Shown: positions 32,713-43,137 of the stretch, piece by piece
How positions within the stretch are numbered: the first letter of the stretch is position 1
How the letters are laid out: each line of letters starts with the position of its first letter
DNA from: Firmicutes bacterium HGW-Firmicutes-2
Lineage (GTDB): Bacteria; Bacillota; Clostridia; Lachnospirales; Vallitaleaceae
Assembly (NCBI GenBank): GCA_002841495.1
Contig: PGZV01000016.1
Coordinates: 91,202-155,201 of the forward strand
DNA length: 64,000 bases
Direction of reading: 5' to 3'
Notes under the pieces: generated by a model
Told to the model about the DNA's origin: nothing
Seen by the model: the letters and a program-made list of their open reading frames with translations, nothing else
Databases searched by the model: none
Made by a program: the position numbers and the translations under genes

Positions 32713-33507
32713 TTATAAGCTTATAAGTTCAGAATTAGAACACCTATTTGCAACTACTATTCTTATGTTCTCACTTAAATGCTTAAGCGTGCTTTTAAGC
32801 TCGTATTCTATGGAAGCATACGCCACATCCGGCATATTGTTTTCTTCACTAAGATGTCCAAGTATCACATGGCTCATACCTTGGTGATACAGTTCACATA
32901 TCAATTGAGCAGAACGATCATTGGATAAATGCCCCAAATCACTTAAGATTCTTTGCTTGAGAAAAAACGGATAAGGTCCCACCTCAAGCATACGAACATC
33001 ATGATTGGCTTCTATAAAAAGAAGATTTGAATGAGCAAGATGGGTCTTAATATAATCGTTATAAGTACCTAAATCTGTTGCTACACTAATTTTTTTTCCT
33101 TCAGATACAAAAGTATACCCTATAGGATCAACAGCATCATGAAAGGATTTAAAGGCTGTTACCTGAATGTCACCAATAAAAAATGGCTCATCCTCAACGA
33201 CCGGGGTGAACAACATCGGGTTTATAACACCCAAAGAAGACTTATTCATAATCGCTTCAAAGGTATTTGATTTTGTATGAATAGGAATATGATGTTTCCT
33301 AGAAAGAACGCCAAGACCTTTTATATGATCAGAATGCTCATGGGTAATCAAAATGGCTTGTATTTGTTCCATAGTTACGTCCAAAGCACTAAGGCCTTCT
33401 TTTACTTTCTTACCACTCAGCCCTGCATCAATTAATATATGGGTGTCCTTACTGCTTATATAAATGCAATTGCCACTGCTACCACTTGCAAGACTACATA
33501 TTCTCAT
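32713..33507 (-). CDS. MBL-fold metallohydrolase, YycJ/WalJ-like
   Basis: 264 residues. THEHSDHIKGL is the metallo-beta-lactamase HxHxDH signature, SGSSGNCIYI at the start and DLGTYND plus LGHLSEEN complete the metal site. The MRICSLASGSSGN opening is typical of YycJ/WalJ, a 5'-to-3' DNA exonuclease-like protein often found by the WalKR system, although walKR is not next to it here. Confidence 0.92.
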   Translation of the reverse strand: MRICSLASGSSGNCIYISSKDTHILIDAGLSGKKVKEGLSALDVTMEQIQAILITHEHSDHIKGLGVLSRKHHIPIHTKSNTFEAIMNKSSLGVINPMLFTPVVEDEPFFIGDIQVTAFKSFHDAVDPIGYTFVSEGKKISVATDLGTYNDYIKTHLAHSNLLFIEANHDVRMLEVGPYPFFLKQRILSDLGHLSNDRSAQLICELYHQGMSHVILGHLSEENNMPDVAYASIEYELKSTLKHLSENIRIVVANRCSNSELISL

Positions 33508-33670
33508 CTAACTTCCTCAACTTTCAAAACTCATATTCTGATAGGAAAACCTATAGCCTTAACCCACCAGAAAAATGAACTGACTCTATACTATCACAGG
33601 CCTTTATAAAAAGCTATATGAAACATACAAAACAACCTCTATCTTAAACCTATAGCGATTACATGCCCTA

Positions 33671-35344
33671 TTATAATGTATCTAATAAGCGATCATGATC
33701 GATAATCAGTTTACCTCGACCGTGATTTTTTGAATAGTACATGGCATTATCCGCACGATGAAGGAGGCTTTCCACATTCTTAGCCACAGTGGGCAATGCA
33801 GATAATCCGATGGATATATCTACTTTAACTATTGTCGTTTCTTTATACATAATCTCCAGTGCTTTAATTTCTTCATGCAGAGCGGATATTATAATCTCTG
33901 CCTCATGAAGCGGCTTTTTTGGCAATACAACTAAAAATTCTTCCCCACCATAACGACCGGCATGCCCACCTTGTTCAAGTGCTATACGTTGGATGATGTT
34001 CGAGACTGCTTTAATAACCTCATCCCCAAACAAATGTCCATAAGTATCATTTATCTTTTTAAACCAGTCAATATCCAACAACGCCAATGAAAGGACCTCA
34101 TCCTCTTCAAGATGCTCTATTGCCTCAATTATAATACTCTGAATATGTTCTCTGTTATACAATCCGGTTAAACCATCGCGCGATGCAATCTCTTCCATTT
34201 TACTGTATAGATTGGCATTATTAATGGCTATGTTAATCTGACTGATAATGCTTTTAAAAAAATTCATACTGTTATGATCAAACATGTCTTTTGTATGATG
34301 CTCGGCTATCAATAAACCGTATACATCGTCTGACTTGACCAATGGTACAATAATAAGTGATCCCACTTCTCTATGTTGGATAAAAGGATATTCATGTACA
34401 TCTACATTTGAGTCCATATAAGGCTTTCCTTTATCATAAAAGCGATTATAAACACCTGATTCAACATCTGATTTAAAAGATTCCAAAAAATCGTACTCAA
34501 TAACTGTATTCACCTTATAGAACTTTTCATTGGTGCCTTCATCAAAGACATAAAGCATACAAGTATCCACACCAATTGCACCAATAATTGAATCGGCGAC
34601 CAAGCCAATTAATTCGTCAATATCCAGTACAGAACTAATATACCTCAAAAGTTCAGACTGAGTATACATTTCCGAACTAACGCGGTTCAACTCAATATTT
34701 TTCTTCTCAATTTCTTGTTTTTGTGTCAATAATACATGGTGCAACTTTTTGTATTTGATTTTTTCAATCTCTAGTGACTCATTTTCAATTTTGTTTTTCT
34801 GTATTTCAGAATTTAAATTCAGACAAATTTTCTTTTGCTCATAGACGTAGTAAACCACTATATTTAAAATAAAATAAAGCATCACCCATAAAATGCCCCA
34901 GTAAATGATGGTTTCAATATTTAAAAATGAACCGATCAAGGTTAATAAACTACTGATCATAAGAGGAAATGCACCCATCCAAAAAAGACTCACTTTTTCA
35001 CTTGGTGCTTCCGGCTCCATGATAATAATGAATTCAATAAAATTAGTGAAAAAAAGTAGAAGGCTTATCCCCTGTACTAAAAATCGGTCATCCTGTATAT
35101 AATAGGCATAGAAAGTCATATAAACTATATTAGCTACTTTATAGATGACAAGTTGATAGCCATAACTTATTTTCATCAAGATGAAACGACTTGTTGTTAT
35201 TATTATGAAAATTACAATGCCCAAAAATGGAATTTCAAGCTCTCTTTGATCAAAATAAGCGTAAAAAACATAGAACAATAGAATCATAATCAAGAGTGTA
35301 TGACGTTTTAGTATTTTATGTTCATACTGTAAAATACGGTCCAT
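33671..35344 (-). CDS. Membrane diguanylate cyclase with GAF domain
   Basis: 557 residues. Five to six N-terminal membrane helices (about 15-170), a coiled-coil-like linker, a GAF domain (about 235-375), and a GGDEF domain with active-site GRYGGEEF near residue 480. No RxxD product-inhibition site seen with certainty. The protein makes cyclic di-GMP in response to a membrane or GAF signal. It follows the FtsA-like gene after 21 bp and may be in one unit with it. Confidence 0.93.
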   Translation of the reverse strand: MDRILQYEHKILKRHTLLIMILLFYVFYAYFDQRELEIPFLGIVIFIIITTSRFILMKISYGYQLVIYKVANIVYMTFYAYYIQDDRFLVQGISLLLFFTNFIEFIIIMEPEAPSEKVSLFWMGAFPLMISSLLTLIGSFLNIETIIYWGILWVMLYFILNIVVYYVYEQKKICLNLNSEIQKNKIENESLEIEKIKYKKLHHVLLTQKQEIEKKNIELNRVSSEMYTQSELLRYISSVLDIDELIGLVADSIIGAIGVDTCMLYVFDEGTNEKFYKVNTVIEYDFLESFKSDVESGVYNRFYDKGKPYMDSNVDVHEYPFIQHREVGSLIIVPLVKSDDVYGLLIAEHHTKDMFDHNSMNFFKSIISQINIAINNANLYSKMEEIASRDGLTGLYNREHIQSIIIEAIEHLEEDEVLSLALLDIDWFKKINDTYGHLFGDEVIKAVSNIIQRIALEQGGHAGRYGGEEFLVVLPKKPLHEAEIIISALHEEIKALEIMYKETTIVKVDISIGLSALPTVAKNVESLLHRADNAMYYSKNHGRGKLIIDHDRLLDTL

Positions 35345-35365
35345 GATTGATTTACCACCTTAACC

Positions 35366-37384
35366 TTAGGATATTTGTTCCCAATAAACCTCCAAATGAT
35401 CACCATCATGTATTTCACCCATATAAGATGCTGCGGCATTGTTGATTTTACATACCACATTACCCTTGGGTTTTGATAAGTCAAAGGGATAAACATCAAA
35501 AATATCTACAAAAATGTAGGTAGACTTACCTTCAAGTCTTATAGGTGTTTCGTTTACAGATACATAAATATGCTTCTCTGAAATTTCAGTCTCATTGGAT
35601 CCATCACTTCTGTTTTTTGGGGATATCTTCTCTCTCTTTGTTATATGATCAAGATCTGCCAAACTACTTTTTTCATCTGAGGGTTGACCATTAATGTAAT
35701 AGTCATATTGGAAATCATCTAAATCATTTTTTCTCAAAAAGCTTATAAGTGATGGCAGTTTTAACCTAATAACATCATTATTTTTTATATCATGATTCAT
35801 GGTCATCAAGTTTTCATTCACATATATTTCCGGTGTTAATGAATAAACCTTTTCTTCAAAATAAACTTTTAGGTCTAATGTCTTAACCAACTGATACGTT
35901 GAGAGCGTCGCATCTTTCCCGATTTTAGCTTCAATAACCGTTATATAATCATGCATTTTTATTTTTGAGGTTAGACTTACCTCTTCATTATTTAGTAGTA
36001 TTTTTGCAGGTATACCCGGTTCTCCCGGAATTCTTCTTTGGTTTTGGTTTACTACGAATTCAAGAGCCCGACCCTTTTTTGCTATAAATTTTTTAGGTTC
36101 TATGCCTTTATAGGCAACCACATCCATGATTGTTAAACGGTTGTTGTCATAGATTTTTATCGGTTCATCATTTAAGAAGACTTGAATAAAATCATGTTTA
36201 TTATTCTCAAGACCTGTTAGACAGATACCAATTGGTGTAATCAATTCAGGACCTTTTTTTATTTTGGATTCACCAAACTCCACAATATCTAGTACTTCTT
36301 TACCTCTAATTGCAACACGTTCGGGACTGAGTCCCATACACTGGCTTAAAACTTTTGTAAAGTGCTTAACTTGTCCACCGCCACCTACTACAAATACTGC
36401 ATTTGTGGATTTACCATTATTTAGTTCAATAATCCGCTCAGCAATCTTTGAAGCAAGCTGTTTAGAAACCTCCTCAAGAATTTGATTGATTTCATTTGTG
36501 TCAACTGTATGCTTCATACCGATCACATCTTTGAAAGAAACGGTTTTTGCTTTAGTCGATGCTTTTATTTTGATTTTTTCTGCCGTATTAAAGTCGACAA
36601 GATAGTGATGAACAATAGCTTCTGTTAATTCATCACCTGCCATAGGAATCATGCCATAAGCAATAATACCACCATCTTTGGTAATAGCAATATCCGAAGT
36701 GCCTGCGCCAATATCCACTAAGGCAATGTTTAATAATCTGTATTCTTCCGGTATGGCCACATGAATAGCAGCTATAGGCTCAAGTGTAAGACTATAGACT
36801 TCCATGTCTGCATTTTTCACAACGCTGTATAAGCTCTCCACAACCTCTTGAGGTAAGAAAGTAGCTAGGACATCTGCACTGATTTTTTTACTTTTATGGT
36901 CTTTAAGTGAGGTGATTTCATAATCATTAAGATAATACTTTGACACCGTGTAACCGACACAATGATAACCCATCTCTTCTTCATCAAGATTTGTATTAAC
37001 TTGTTGATGGGCTTTTTCCATACCCAATAGTTCAAGGGTATTAATATGGTGATCATCAATGATGATTGTCGGATCCATCTCCTGATTTACATGAATCAAT
37101 GCGGTTTTTAGTACACGTCCAGCAGCAGCAATACAAGCTTTGTGTAAAGTAACGCCTAATTGCTTCTCAAGGATTTTTTTCACTTGTAGAATGGTTTCTG
37201 TGGCTTTACCTATATCATGTATTTGTCCGTCGATCATAGCCCTTGTGTCATGTTCTACCATAGCATAGGCCATCACTATGAAATTAGCACCAGATCTGTA
37301 ACCAACGACGCCTACCACAGATCTGGTTCCAATATCTAGTCCGAAAACATAATTATCATTTAGCTTATTATTGTTTTTTGTCAT
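35366..37384 (-). CDS. FtsA-like actin-fold ATPase, long form
   Basis: 672 residues. Phosphate-1 motif GLDIGTRSVVGV, IVDIGAGTSD-like ALVDIGAGTSDIAI, and VVGGGGQVKHF match the FtsA/PilM actin-fold family. After the roughly 400-residue ATPase part comes a C-terminal extension (about 400-672) of beta-rich repeats not found in classical FtsA. Related long proteins occur in Clostridia between polA/coaE and other genes. Role in division or envelope machinery is likely but unproven; ftsZ is not nearby. Confidence 0.82.
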   Translation of the reverse strand: MTKNNNKLNDNYVFGLDIGTRSVVGVVGYRSGANFIVMAYAMVEHDTRAMIDGQIHDIGKATETILQVKKILEKQLGVTLHKACIAAAGRVLKTALIHVNQEMDPTIIIDDHHINTLELLGMEKAHQQVNTNLDEEEMGYHCVGYTVSKYYLNDYEITSLKDHKSKKISADVLATFLPQEVVESLYSVVKNADMEVYSLTLEPIAAIHVAIPEEYRLLNIALVDIGAGTSDIAITKDGGIIAYGMIPMAGDELTEAIVHHYLVDFNTAEKIKIKASTKAKTVSFKDVIGMKHTVDTNEINQILEEVSKQLASKIAERIIELNNGKSTNAVFVVGGGGQVKHFTKVLSQCMGLSPERVAIRGKEVLDIVEFGESKIKKGPELITPIGICLTGLENNKHDFIQVFLNDEPIKIYDNNRLTIMDVVAYKGIEPKKFIAKKGRALEFVVNQNQRRIPGEPGIPAKILLNNEEVSLTSKIKMHDYITVIEAKIGKDATLSTYQLVKTLDLKVYFEEKVYSLTPEIYVNENLMTMNHDIKNNDVIRLKLPSLISFLRKNDLDDFQYDYYINGQPSDEKSSLADLDHITKREKISPKNRSDGSNETEISEKHIYVSVNETPIRLEGKSTYIFVDIFDVYPFDLSKPKGNVVCKINNAAASYMGEIHDGDHLEVYWEQIS

Positions 37385-37442
37385 GAAAACACCTCAATAT
37401 CCATAATAGATTCAACTCTGCAAAAAGGATGGTTAAGGAATA

Positions 37443-39083
37443 TTAAAAATCTAAGTATAGGTTTTCAATGCCATGAAACATCCATTCTGTGTTGGGATGT
37501 ATTGTGCCATATACATTTTTCCCACTCATAACCGCTCCATCTAAAAAATACAATGAGATATAGGGCACTTCATCAATCATATGCGTCTCAAAATTATTAA
37601 CAGATGCTTTTAATTGATCCATAGTATGAGCACTAACGATTCCGTTAATTAATTGGTCCATGGTTTCTGATTTATAGCGGATATGATTCTGTAATCCATT
37701 AGACGCAAACAAAGAGCCATAATCCGGAACTTGAGACATCTTCCACCCACCATATAATAAGTCAAAATCACCCATAGTTATTTTCTCATAATAGACACTG
37801 GGCTCAGCCACATCCAGAATAATCTTAAATCCTAATGCTTCAAAATCTTTTTTAATGATTTCTGCTGTATGCACACGCAGACTGTTTTCCCTATTAACGA
37901 GCATGGTTAATTCTATAGAAGTCTGTTTTGCTTCATCGGCATAATCAAAAAATCCATCTCCGTCAAAATCTATATATTTAGTATCCACGAGCCGTTTTGC
38001 CACTTCTAAATCATAATTGTAATAAGGCTCTCTATCTGTTGCGTACCAGCTACCTGGTATAATGGGTGCATTTACAAGTTTACCGTGATTAATTAAGCGA
38101 TCATATAAAATAAACTCTCGGTTGACAGCATAGGCAAAGGCCTGTCGTGTTTCCTTATCCAAAAATAATGGTCGCTCAAAATTAAAACCAATAAAATCAT
38201 AATAACTAGAAGTATAACTTGTAATGCGTTGTTCCTCATTATCAGAATATTTTAGCCAGTTAAACTTACTAGGGTTCATAATATCTATTAGTTTTTGATC
38301 AAACAAGGATTCCATAGCCTGATCATCGTTCATGATAACACCTTTGATGTTTTCTATATATAGGCCTTCTCCGTGCCAATCTAGGTTGGCTGTTAAATCA
38401 AAATTCTGCATTTGTTGATAGTTAACAAAACGATAGGGACCGGTACCTATAGGAAACATTTCATCATAGTCTGATGATGATTGATGCTGCCTTGAAACTA
38501 TAGGAAAGGTTAAATCACTTAGCGCAAAAGCATAGCCTTGATCGTAATATATTTTCAAGGTTAACTCGTCCACAACTGTGGTGTTTTTAATCGGTCTGAC
38601 TTGGCTTTTATAACTTGAATAATCCAGATCTTTTATTCTATTAATGGTATAAGCAACATCAGACGATGTTAATTTTACACCGTTATGAAACAGCACGTTG
38701 TCTTTTAACTTAATGGTCAATGTAGCACCTTCATTTTCAAAACTAAATGAAGCCACTAGTACAGGTATGGGCATCAAGGTTTCATCTAAGACAAATAGCG
38801 GCTCATATATCAGTCCCAGAACTTGAAGCACACTTTGTTGATCACTTTTAATAGGATTCAATGTCTTCGGTGCATAACTTGCAATTCTTAGTGTACCTCC
38901 AAAAGTAGGTTCAACGGTTTTGGTACTCTCTGCATCGGTTGTTTCATCAGCACCCTTTGGTGTTACTTCTGCTTCACTTGTTGTCTCACCAACTTCTGTA
39001 TTAGGCTGATCCTCGTTTCCGGAACAACCGGCTAAAACCATTATAAGTCCCAAAACCCATAATAGCTTAATTATTTTTTTCAT
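37443..39083 (-). CDS. ABC transporter substrate-binding lipoprotein (SBP_bac_5)
   Basis: About 546 residues from MKKIIKLLWVLGLIM; GGGAGG precedes this ATG. Lipobox VLAGC, then a Thr/Glu-rich linker and a periplasmic-binding fold of the OppA/DppA (family 5) type: PKTLNPIKSDQ, LKDNVLFHNGVKLTSSDVAY. It probably captures oligopeptides or nickel chelates. No permease or ATPase genes accompany it. Its start overlaps the coaE stop. Confidence 0.92.
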   Translation of the reverse strand: MKKIIKLLWVLGLIMVLAGCSGNEDQPNTEVGETTSEAEVTPKGADETTDAESTKTVEPTFGGTLRIASYAPKTLNPIKSDQQSVLQVLGLIYEPLFVLDETLMPIPVLVASFSFENEGATLTIKLKDNVLFHNGVKLTSSDVAYTINRIKDLDYSSYKSQVRPIKNTTVVDELTLKIYYDQGYAFALSDLTFPIVSRQHQSSSDYDEMFPIGTGPYRFVNYQQMQNFDLTANLDWHGEGLYIENIKGVIMNDDQAMESLFDQKLIDIMNPSKFNWLKYSDNEEQRITSYTSSYYDFIGFNFERPLFLDKETRQAFAYAVNREFILYDRLINHGKLVNAPIIPGSWYATDREPYYNYDLEVAKRLVDTKYIDFDGDGFFDYADEAKQTSIELTMLVNRENSLRVHTAEIIKKDFEALGFKIILDVAEPSVYYEKITMGDFDLLYGGWKMSQVPDYGSLFASNGLQNHIRYKSETMDQLINGIVSAHTMDQLKASVNNFETHMIDEVPYISLYFLDGAVMSGKNVYGTIHPNTEWMFHGIENLYLDF

Positions 39084-39675
39084 AATCTGCCTCCCTAATC
39101 TCAATTAACATTTCTTCCAGATGATTTTTAATTGGATCTATACCTTCAGATGTGTCAAAAATATAGTCTGCATAATTTACATAATCATCCCTTTGTGACA
39201 TCAGAATACTTTCTGCTTTTTCATAATCAATGGATCTAGAAGATACAAGTCGTTTTAGTCTTATATCTCTTTGAGCTATTAAACAAATCATCGTATGTAC
39301 AAGCTTAGAAAAACCGGCTTCAATCATCACTGCTGCTTCAAATATGATATACTTCTTATCTGTCGTTGTGATTTTTTCCTCAATCATTTTATACATATCA
39401 CCATGCATGATTTCATTAAGGGCCAATAAGGATTGCTTATCGGAAAATACGATTTTTCCTAGTTTTGAACGGTTTATTTTTCCATTTTCTACGACCATAT
39501 CACCAAAATATTCACAAATCTTTTTGATAATTGCTTCACTCATTAATAATTCGTGGGCAATTTGATCCCCTTCAATGAACATGGCATCCAATTTTTCAGT
39601 TAAGTACTTGCTCATATAGGTCTTCCCTGTTCCTGCACCACCAATAACACCAATAACATGACTATTTTGCTTCAT
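39067..39675 (-). CDS. coaE: Dephospho-CoA kinase
   Basis: 202 residues. P-loop IGVIGGAGTGKTYMSKYL, with GDQIAHEL holding the catalytic Asp region and FEAAVMIEAGF the CoA lid. Last step of coenzyme A synthesis. Overlaps the polA 3' end by 14 bp, a frequent polA-coaE order in Firmicutes. Confidence 0.95.
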   Translation of the reverse strand: MKQNSHVIGVIGGAGTGKTYMSKYLTEKLDAMFIEGDQIAHELLMSEAIIKKICEYFGDMVVENGKINRSKLGKIVFSDKQSLLALNEIMHGDMYKMIEEKITTTDKKYIIFEAAVMIEAGFSKLVHTMICLIAQRDIRLKRLVSSRSIDYEKAESILMSQRDDYVNYADYIFDTSEGIDPIKNHLEEMLIEIREADYEKNN

Positions 39676-42292
39676 ACCAGTTTTTTCCTATATGGGCATC
39701 TACGGTTAAAGGCACGCTAATTAATACTGCCTGTTCCATTTCTTCAACCAAAAGAGATCGAATATATTCTTGATCTTCAATCGGTGCTTCAATTAAAAGT
39801 TCGTCATGTACTTGTAAGATCAGCCTTGCTTTACTTTTTTCTTTTACCAGTCTCTTTTCTACATTAATCATGGCAATCTTAATCACATCAGCGGCACTCC
39901 CTTGTATAGGGGTGTTCATAGCAATTCTCTCTCCAAAAGATTTTTGGACGAAATTACTTGAAGCAAGTTCAGGAACAGGACGAATGCGGTTGTACATGGT
40001 CGTTACAAAACCATCTGTTTTCGCCTGATTGATGCAATCATCTAAGAAACTTTTGACTTTAGGATATTTTTCAAAATACTGATTGATATAGGCACCTGCC
40101 TCTTTTACGCCGATATTCAAATCTTGACTCAACCCAAAAGCACTGATACCATAGACAATCCCAAAGTTGACAGCTTTTGCATTACGTCTTTGTAAATCGG
40201 TTACTTCATCAAAGGGTATATGGAACACTTGAGAAGCCGTCATTTTATGAATATCTAATTCTTCTCTAAAAGCTTTTATAAATGATACATCTTCTGAAAG
40301 ATGGGCCAGTAATCTCAACTCTATCTGAGAGTAGTCTGCATCAATAAAAATATAGCCATCTTGAGGTACGAATACTTTTCTGATTTCCCGTCCTAATTCT
40401 AATCGTATAGGTATATTTTGCAAGTTGGGGTCTTGACTGCTGATGCGACCGGTGGAAGCGACTTTTTGGTTAAATGTTGAATGTATACGGCCATCTTCTT
40501 GTATATATTCAAACAGACCATCCGCATATGTCGATTTTAATTTCGTCAGTTGTCTGTAGGACATGACCGCATCCACAATTGGATGATAAGGCCTGATTTT
40601 TTCAAGTATATCCACCGAAGTTGCATAACCCGTCTTGGTTTTTTTACCAAAAGGTAAGCCCATTTTTTCAAAAAGTATCACACCCAGTTGCTTAGGTGAG
40701 GAGATGTTAAAAGATTCTTCAGCCATTTCGAATATTTCTTTTTCAAGAATTTCAATGCTAATCCTAAGTCTTTCAGCGAATGCCTTCAATTGTTCACCAT
40801 CCACTTTTATGCCCCGCTTTTCCATACGGTACAAAACATATAACAATGGCAATTCAATTGTATTGTATAATCCCATCAAATTCTTTTCATCTACCTCTTT
40901 AACAATCTTAGGGTAGGCTTGCTTGATAGCTCTGATAGCCAGTACACTTCGATCTACTAGATCATTTCCATCGATGTCTATTAGAGATTTGACTGATTTT
41001 CCTTTACCTAAAAATCCTTCATCAGCCATATACGATATACCACCATACTCTGCTGCTATTTTATCGATTTCATAATGACCTGTTACAGGGTTAATCAAAT
41101 ACATCATAAGTGAAACGTCGGTTATGGATTTTGCATATAGGCTCATAGGCGCATCAATTTGATGCAATTGATACTTATAATCATAAGTGATCTTTTTTAT
41201 GCTTTCATTCATAATCAGGTCATTAATGGCTTTATAAATATAAGCTTTATCAATGAGCCGATCATCGGTATAATAATAAGTCGTCTGATCGCTAATAAAA
41301 ACAAGACCGGTCAAACTGTTGTCATAAAAAAGATGATAATAACATTCTTTTGCGTCCATTAAGAGATGTTCTAGGCTAGCCGGATCACTAATTTTTTCCA
41401 CTTTCATATCCAGCTCTTTTTCCACTTTTATATCCGTAAACTTGCCTAATAAGGAATTTAGATTCAATCTAACAAAATAATCGAAGGCCTCTTTTGTGTA
41501 GATTTCGCCAATCTCACTATTGTCAAGATCAGGATCAAGCGCTACATCCGTTATGATGGTGGCCAACTTACGACTCAATAGCGCTTGATCAATATAATCT
41601 GTTAGTTTACCTTTTAACCCTTTTGCAAAACCATCTCGGTCTTCATATGCTGCTTCTATTGTATGATATGTAGATATAAGTTTTAAGGCCGTTTTCTCAC
41701 CCACACCCGGAATTCCTGGAATATTGTCAGAGGCATCACCCATTAGTCCCTTAACATCAATAAATTCTGTAGGCGTTACACCGTAGATATCCATAACATC
41801 CTTATCATAATAGTGTTCATATGTGGTTGTACCGCCTTTGGTTCTTGGAATAATAATTTTGGTGTGTACTGTAGCCAATTGAAGCATATCTTTGTCTCCA
41901 GATAATATGGCTACTTCAAACCCATCCTGTTCTCCTGCTCGTGCCAAAGTTCCAAGAACATCATCTGCTTCATAGCCTTGGATTTCACTTATGGATACAT
42001 TCATGGATCTTAGAACTTCTTTAACAAGTTTCATTTGAGGACGTAGTTCTTCAGGCATACTTTTTCGTGTACCTTTGTACTCCGGAAAAATATCATTTCT
42101 AAAAGTAGGTCCTTTTAAATCAAAAGCTATGACCACATGTGTGGCTTTTTCATCTTCCAATATTTTTGTAACAATATTAATAAAACCATATACAGCATTG
42201 GTATACTCACCTTCACTGTTACTTAATAAAGGTATGCCATAGAAGGCTCGGTTCATTATACTATTTCCATCCACCAGTAAAAGCTTTTTCAT
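39662..42292 (-). CDS. polA: DNA polymerase I
   Basis: 876 residues. 5'-nuclease domain (1-290: LLVDGNSIMNRAFYG, KGLMGDASDNIPGIPGVGEKTA), a middle 3'-5' exonuclease-like domain that lacks the DxE metal residues and so is probably inactive, as in other Firmicutes, and the polymerase domain with DADYSQIELRLLAHL (motif A), RRNAKAVNFGIVYGIS (motif B) and QVHDELLIEAP (motif C). Repair and Okazaki-fragment processing. Confidence 0.97.
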   Translation of the reverse strand: MKKLLLVDGNSIMNRAFYGIPLLSNSEGEYTNAVYGFINIVTKILEDEKATHVVIAFDLKGPTFRNDIFPEYKGTRKSMPEELRPQMKLVKEVLRSMNVSISEIQGYEADDVLGTLARAGEQDGFEVAILSGDKDMLQLATVHTKIIIPRTKGGTTTYEHYYDKDVMDIYGVTPTEFIDVKGLMGDASDNIPGIPGVGEKTALKLISTYHTIEAAYEDRDGFAKGLKGKLTDYIDQALLSRKLATIITDVALDPDLDNSEIGEIYTKEAFDYFVRLNLNSLLGKFTDIKVEKELDMKVEKISDPASLEHLLMDAKECYYHLFYDNSLTGLVFISDQTTYYYTDDRLIDKAYIYKAINDLIMNESIKKITYDYKYQLHQIDAPMSLYAKSITDVSLMMYLINPVTGHYEIDKIAAEYGGISYMADEGFLGKGKSVKSLIDIDGNDLVDRSVLAIRAIKQAYPKIVKEVDEKNLMGLYNTIELPLLYVLYRMEKRGIKVDGEQLKAFAERLRISIEILEKEIFEMAEESFNISSPKQLGVILFEKMGLPFGKKTKTGYATSVDILEKIRPYHPIVDAVMSYRQLTKLKSTYADGLFEYIQEDGRIHSTFNQKVASTGRISSQDPNLQNIPIRLELGREIRKVFVPQDGYIFIDADYSQIELRLLAHLSEDVSFIKAFREELDIHKMTASQVFHIPFDEVTDLQRRNAKAVNFGIVYGISAFGLSQDLNIGVKEAGAYINQYFEKYPKVKSFLDDCINQAKTDGFVTTMYNRIRPVPELASSNFVQKSFGERIAMNTPIQGSAADVIKIAMINVEKRLVKEKSKARLILQVHDELLIEAPIEDQEYIRSLLVEEMEQAVLISVPLTVDAHIGKNWYEAK

Positions 42293-42433
42293 ACTCTCCC
42301 CCGATTTCTATAAAACAACGCTGTCAAGTTACCATGAGTCCCTTAGTATTATAACAAACATCTTTCCTATTCACCACTACAAAGTGTGCTATTCGTCATA
42401 AAAGTAATTTAAGTACCTTATTTCAAACCCAAC

Positions 42434-42468
42434 AAAAAAGATGTCTTCTTATCGAAAACATCTTTTTT
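42434..42468 (-). terminator. Terminator after the anti-sigma gene
   Basis: AAAAAAGATGT pairs with ACATCTTTTTT around a 13-nt loop. On the minus strand this ends the sigma/anti-sigma unit 9 bp after its stop. Confidence 0.85.
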
Positions 42469-42476
42469 ATTTCTTT

Positions 42477-43106
42477 TTATAAATTTAGCCTGATATACCC
42501 AATGAGTAATCCTATGATAAGAATGCCACCAACCATGACAATCATCCAACCTTCATCATATCGGACACCCAATACATCATTTCCATACTGATCTTCTGCC
42601 TCTTGTAGTAAGCTTTCACTTGTGGCTTTCTGGCTGCGCTCGTTTTCGTTGGATGCTCTTGATAATGATGCATCTTCAAATTCTGCTACATCCATAGCCA
42701 CATCTATCTCACCACTTTCTTCAGTAATGGCGGACATAGAAAACATTTCCTCTGAGACTTCATCATTATTAGAACTTTTGTTTTGATTAAGGTTATTAAT
42801 ACCAATCAGACTAAAGACCAATACAAACACGACGACAGCTGCAATATTAAGTTGCTTAATGAACAGATAATTTTGTCTCATCTTGGGGCGTTTTTTTATA
42901 TTCTTCATTAAAGTTTCATGAAAACCAGAAGGCAAATCAACTTCATCTGTTGATTGAAGTACTTGATGGATTGACATGAGGATTTCATAGTCTCTACGAC
43001 AAACTTCACAATCTTCTATATGTGCCATCAATAGTGCTTCATTACTATGATCCAAATTATTGTCCATGTGTAGGTGCATCCATTCTCGGGCTTTTATACA
43101 CTCCAT
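42477..43106 (-). CDS. Anti-sigma factor with zinc-finger domain
   Basis: About 209 residues from MECIKAREWMHLHMD; AGGAGG precedes two adjacent ATGs, the second giving 7-bp spacing. ZAS-type motif HIEDCEVCRRDYE (His-x3-Cys-x2-Cys), then a transmembrane helix around 90-110, an acidic Ser-rich extracytoplasmic domain, and a second helix near the C-terminus (WMIVMVGGILIIGLLIGYI). It likely binds and holds the ECF sigma factor encoded just upstream. Confidence 0.93.
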   Translation of the reverse strand: MECIKAREWMHLHMDNNLDHSNEALLMAHIEDCEVCRRDYEILMSIHQVLQSTDEVDLPSGFHETLMKNIKKRPKMRQNYLFIKQLNIAAVVVFVLVFSLIGINNLNQNKSSNNDEVSEEMFSMSAITEESGEIDVAMDVAEFEDASLSRASNENERSQKATSESLLQEAEDQYGNDVLGVRYDEGWMIVMVGGILIIGLLIGYIRLNL

Positions 43107-43137
43107 CATCTCGCCTCCTTTCATTATTTTAGACGCT

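Noticed and set aside
39662..42292. Loss of proofreading in DNA polymerase I as a novelty
   Set aside because: An inactive 3'-5' exonuclease domain is common in Firmicutes PolA.
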